Assembly (NCBI RefSeq): GCF_001435575.1
Contig: NZ_AZEA01000008.1
Location: 1-64,000, forward strand
Origin: Lentilactobacillus sunkii DSM 19904
GTDB taxonomy: Bacteria > Bacillota > Bacilli > Lactobacillales > Lactobacillaceae
Length of the DNA: 64,000 bases
Direction: 5' to 3'
Part shown: positions 62,204-64,000 of the stretch, piece after piece
Position numbering within the stretch: the first letter of the stretch is position 1
How the letters are laid out: each line of letters opens with the position of its first letter
Notes under the pieces: generated by a model
What the model saw: the letters and a program-made list of their open reading frames with translations, nothing else
Told to the model about the DNA's origin: nothing
Database searches by the model: none
Made by a program: the position numbers and the translations under genes

Positions 62204-62222
62204 ATGGAAGCTGCTTATGATA

Positions 62223-63587
62223 TTATCTGCCGTCGGCCTTATTGGTCGTCTTCAAGTTGGCGTTCATCGCCTTATCGGCCGTGTTCAATGCTGAGTTGAT
62301 GTTACCACCGTTATAAACAGTTTCCATGGCAGTTTGTTCCAACTCACGGGTCAACTGCATGCCTTCCATCAAAATACCGGAATTGGTATTGTTTGGCTTG
62401 GCACTGGCTAATTGCTCACCTGGCACCTTGGCAGCAGGAATTTTTTTGTACAAATCTTGAAGGGTCTTAGTCTTTTGAGAATTCTTGTTCAAAGCCAGAT
62501 AACCAGTAGCTTTTTGCCATGCAGCCTGGTTCTTGGCAGTTTGAGTGAACTTGATGAATTCCCAAGCACCACGTTGGGTTTTAGCAGGCTTATCGTTAGA
62601 AATCCAAAGGGCGGCACCACCAATTCCAACACCATTGGCCTTTACGCCATCTGGATGTGGGAAGTAGGAAATTCCCAGTTTATTCTTGTTTCCAGTAGTT
62701 AATTGACCAATGTATGCTGAAGACTGAACAAAGATACCTAACTTACCAGCTAAGAATGCCGCAATTTCATTGGTTTCGGCACTGGCACCAGAACCATAGT
62801 TGACGAAATCGCCAGATTTAATATTCGTTCTGATCCAAGTCAGGAACTTCTTGGTTGTTGGGTTATTGAGGTTAATCTTGGTTGGGTTACCAGTGTGACC
62901 GTCACCATTGTTAATTAGTGAGGTATGGGCATTGGCAAGAGCTTCTTCAAGTAACCAGCCATAAATTTCCATGGTCATACCCTTAACTTTGTGATGTGAC
63001 TTTTTGTACAACTGTTCGGCAGCACGGGTAACTTCACTATAACTTGGTGATTTTGATGGTGGTGTGACACCATACTTCTTGAACAACGAAGCATTGTAGT
63101 AAAGCACAGGCTGCGAGGTATTGAACGGCATTGCCAGTTGCTTACCTTTATTGGAATAGAATGAACGGGCAACTGATGAGATATTGCTTGTGTCATAGTT
63201 GTCTTCGTCAATAAACTTCTGAACCGGTGTCGTGTACTTGCTGTGCATCATCTGAGCAGTTGAGATATCAAATGACTGGAACACAGCAGGTGATGCACTC
63301 GTTCCGTGGCTTTGAATGATCTTTTGAACAGCCTCGTCATAAACCCCTTGATACTGGGGAATCACTTCATATTTATTTTGAGACTTATTAAAATCATCCA
63401 CCATTTTATCCAGTTGAACTTCTGCGGGGCCACCCATTTCATGCCAAAATACAACGGGAATTCGACCGGCTTTCGCACTGGAAGCATCCCTTGAGCCGTG
63501 GACGAATGCGAGTCCAAGAACCAAGGCAAATATTGCAAAAATTGGTAATGCGTAAGTCTTCAAAAAGGCAGTAAATTTCTTCATCAT
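62223..63587 (-). CDS. ugpB: Extracellular solute-binding protein, UgpB-like
   Basis: A 454-residue family 1 ABC substrate receptor. N-terminal hydrophobic segment (about residues 10-30) without a lipobox Cys, so it is anchored by an uncut helix or released. Blocks PVVFWHEMGGPAEVQLDKMV, MPFNTSQPVLYYNASLFKKYG and KTQRGAWEFIKFTQTAKNQAAW match UgpB. It overlaps the permease gene upstream by 4 bp (ATGA). With the downstream glycerophosphodiesterase it indicates glycerol-3-phosphate or glycerophosphodiester uptake. Confidence 0.9.
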   Translation of the reverse strand: MMKKFTAFLKTYALPIFAIFALVLGLAFVHGSRDASSAKAGRIPVVFWHEMGGPAEVQLDKMVDDFNKSQNKYEVIPQYQGVYDEAVQKIIQSHGTSASPAVFQSFDISTAQMMHSKYTTPVQKFIDEDNYDTSNISSVARSFYSNKGKQLAMPFNTSQPVLYYNASLFKKYGVTPPSKSPSYSEVTRAAEQLYKKSHHKVKGMTMEIYGWLLEEALANAHTSLINNGDGHTGNPTKINLNNPTTKKFLTWIRTNIKSGDFVNYGSGASAETNEIAAFLAGKLGIFVQSSAYIGQLTTGNKNKLGISYFPHPDGVKANGVGIGGAALWISNDKPAKTQRGAWEFIKFTQTAKNQAAWQKATGYLALNKNSQKTKTLQDLYKKIPAAKVPGEQLASAKPNNTNSGILMEGMQLTRELEQTAMETVYNGGNINSALNTADKAMNANLKTTNKADGR

Positions 63588-64000
63588 TTAACTGCACCTT
63601 CATTCACACCAGACTTGAAGTAATGTTGACCGATGAAGAGGACGATCAAAGTAGGAATAACCACGATGGCTGCGGTGGCTTGAATCATTCCCCAGTCATT
63701 AAAGGTTTCCTCAGATTGAAGTTGACGGAGACCGTTTTGAACTGGACGGAAATCATTACTGAAAGTCGTCAGCATTGGCCAGAGATATTGGTTCCAAGCT
63801 CCCAAGAAACTATAGGCACCGAGTGTCATTAATGGAATTCGGTTATAGGGAAGAACCATTTTCCAGTAGAACTGGAAGTGGCCTAATCCTTCAATATCGG
63901 CAGCTTCTTTCAATTCAATCGGCATCTGCATAAATGACTGACGAAGCATGAAGACACCAAATGCTGAAGTCAGGAATGGAATGACCATAACTGAGTATGA
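63584..64000 (-). CDS. ugpE: ABC transporter permease, UgpE/MalG type (5' part outside the window)
   Basis: The last 139 codons of a binding-protein-dependent sugar permease; the gene continues past the right edge, and the first in-frame ATG here is not its start. The EAA motif EAADIEGLGHFQFYWKMVLP lies between membrane helices, and the C-terminus ends GQHYFKSGVNEGAVK, the usual GxxxGAVK end of UgpE/MalG permeases. It couples with ugpB through ATGA. Confidence 0.9.
   Translation of the reverse strand, partial: SYSVMVIPFLTSAFGVFMLRQSFMQMPIELKEAADIEGLGHFQFYWKMVLPYNRIPLMTLGAYSFLGAWNQYLWPMLTTFSNDFRPVQNGLRQLQSEETFNDWGMIQATAAIVVIPTLIVLFIGQHYFKSGVNEGAVK

Overview
The window looks like chromosome of a heterofermentative Lactobacillaceae, most like the Lentilactobacillus (buchneri) group. 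This is an inference from gene content: pyruvate oxidase, acetolactate decarboxylase, oleate hydratase, C69 dipeptidase, DUF3290/DUF421 pair, many aldo/keto reductases, GPH-type sugar import and a T-box leader. Moderate-to-low GC, strong GGAGG-type ribosome binding sites and compact intrinsic terminators fit the same group. I see no rRNA, tRNA, CRISPR array, insertion sequence or prophage gene.

Layout. 1-10.4 kb: a small secreted protein, pyruvate oxidase, a solitary Abi_2/HEPN protein, a membrane-anchored hydrolase, prephenate dehydratase, a PanE-like 2-ketoacid reductase behind a T-box leader (specifier read as GUA, valine), htpX-lemA and NADP glutamate dehydrogenase. 10.6-21.5 kb: a beta-L-arabinofuranoside locus. 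A GH127/GH146-type enzyme, a large unknown protein and a GPH symporter form one operon, a second GH127 enzyme stands apart, and each GH gene diverges from its own AraC regulator. cre-like sites lie before both GH genes. 21.5-34.6 kb: a tandem intergenic repeat, oleate hydratase preceded by an overlooked 40-residue membrane peptide, a drug-efflux MFS protein, a secreted dipeptidase, an aminotransferase, DUF3290/DUF421, an ABC exporter, a DJ-1/PfpI protein and a sugar porter. 35-48 kb: acetolactate decarboxylase, HAD phosphatase, MHS-type permease, Dps, aldo/keto reductase, a flavin reductase pair, fructosamine kinase, an ECF sigma/anti-sigma pair, TauE/SafE permease and a secreted NagZ. 48-64 kb: a MerR-aldo/keto reductase pair around a perfect palindrome, two solitary OppA lipoproteins, an SRAP protein, a flavodoxin-membrane fusion, an overlapping hemH-mntH operon, a lipoprotein agmatine-deiminase-like enzyme and the end of a ugp-type glycerol-3-phosphate operon with its phosphodiesterase.

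How the genes fit together. Several units concern carbon scavenging under catabolite control: cre-like sites sit before pyruvate oxidase, both GH127-type genes, the sugar porter and the dipeptidase. Others deal with redox and oxidative stress (Dps, MntH, HemH, reductases, MerR). Peptide and amino-acid scavenging is represented by the dipeptidase, OppA proteins, aminotransferase, glutamate dehydrogenase and 2-ketoacid reductase.

Least explained parts: the 788-residue protein in the arabinofuranoside operon, the lipoprotein deiminase-like enzyme, the valine T-box on a 2-ketoacid reductase gene, the 40-residue peptide before oleate hydratase, and long near-perfect hairpins at 53.6 and 58.2 kb. 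All calls are by eye from sequence; no searches or folding programs were run.
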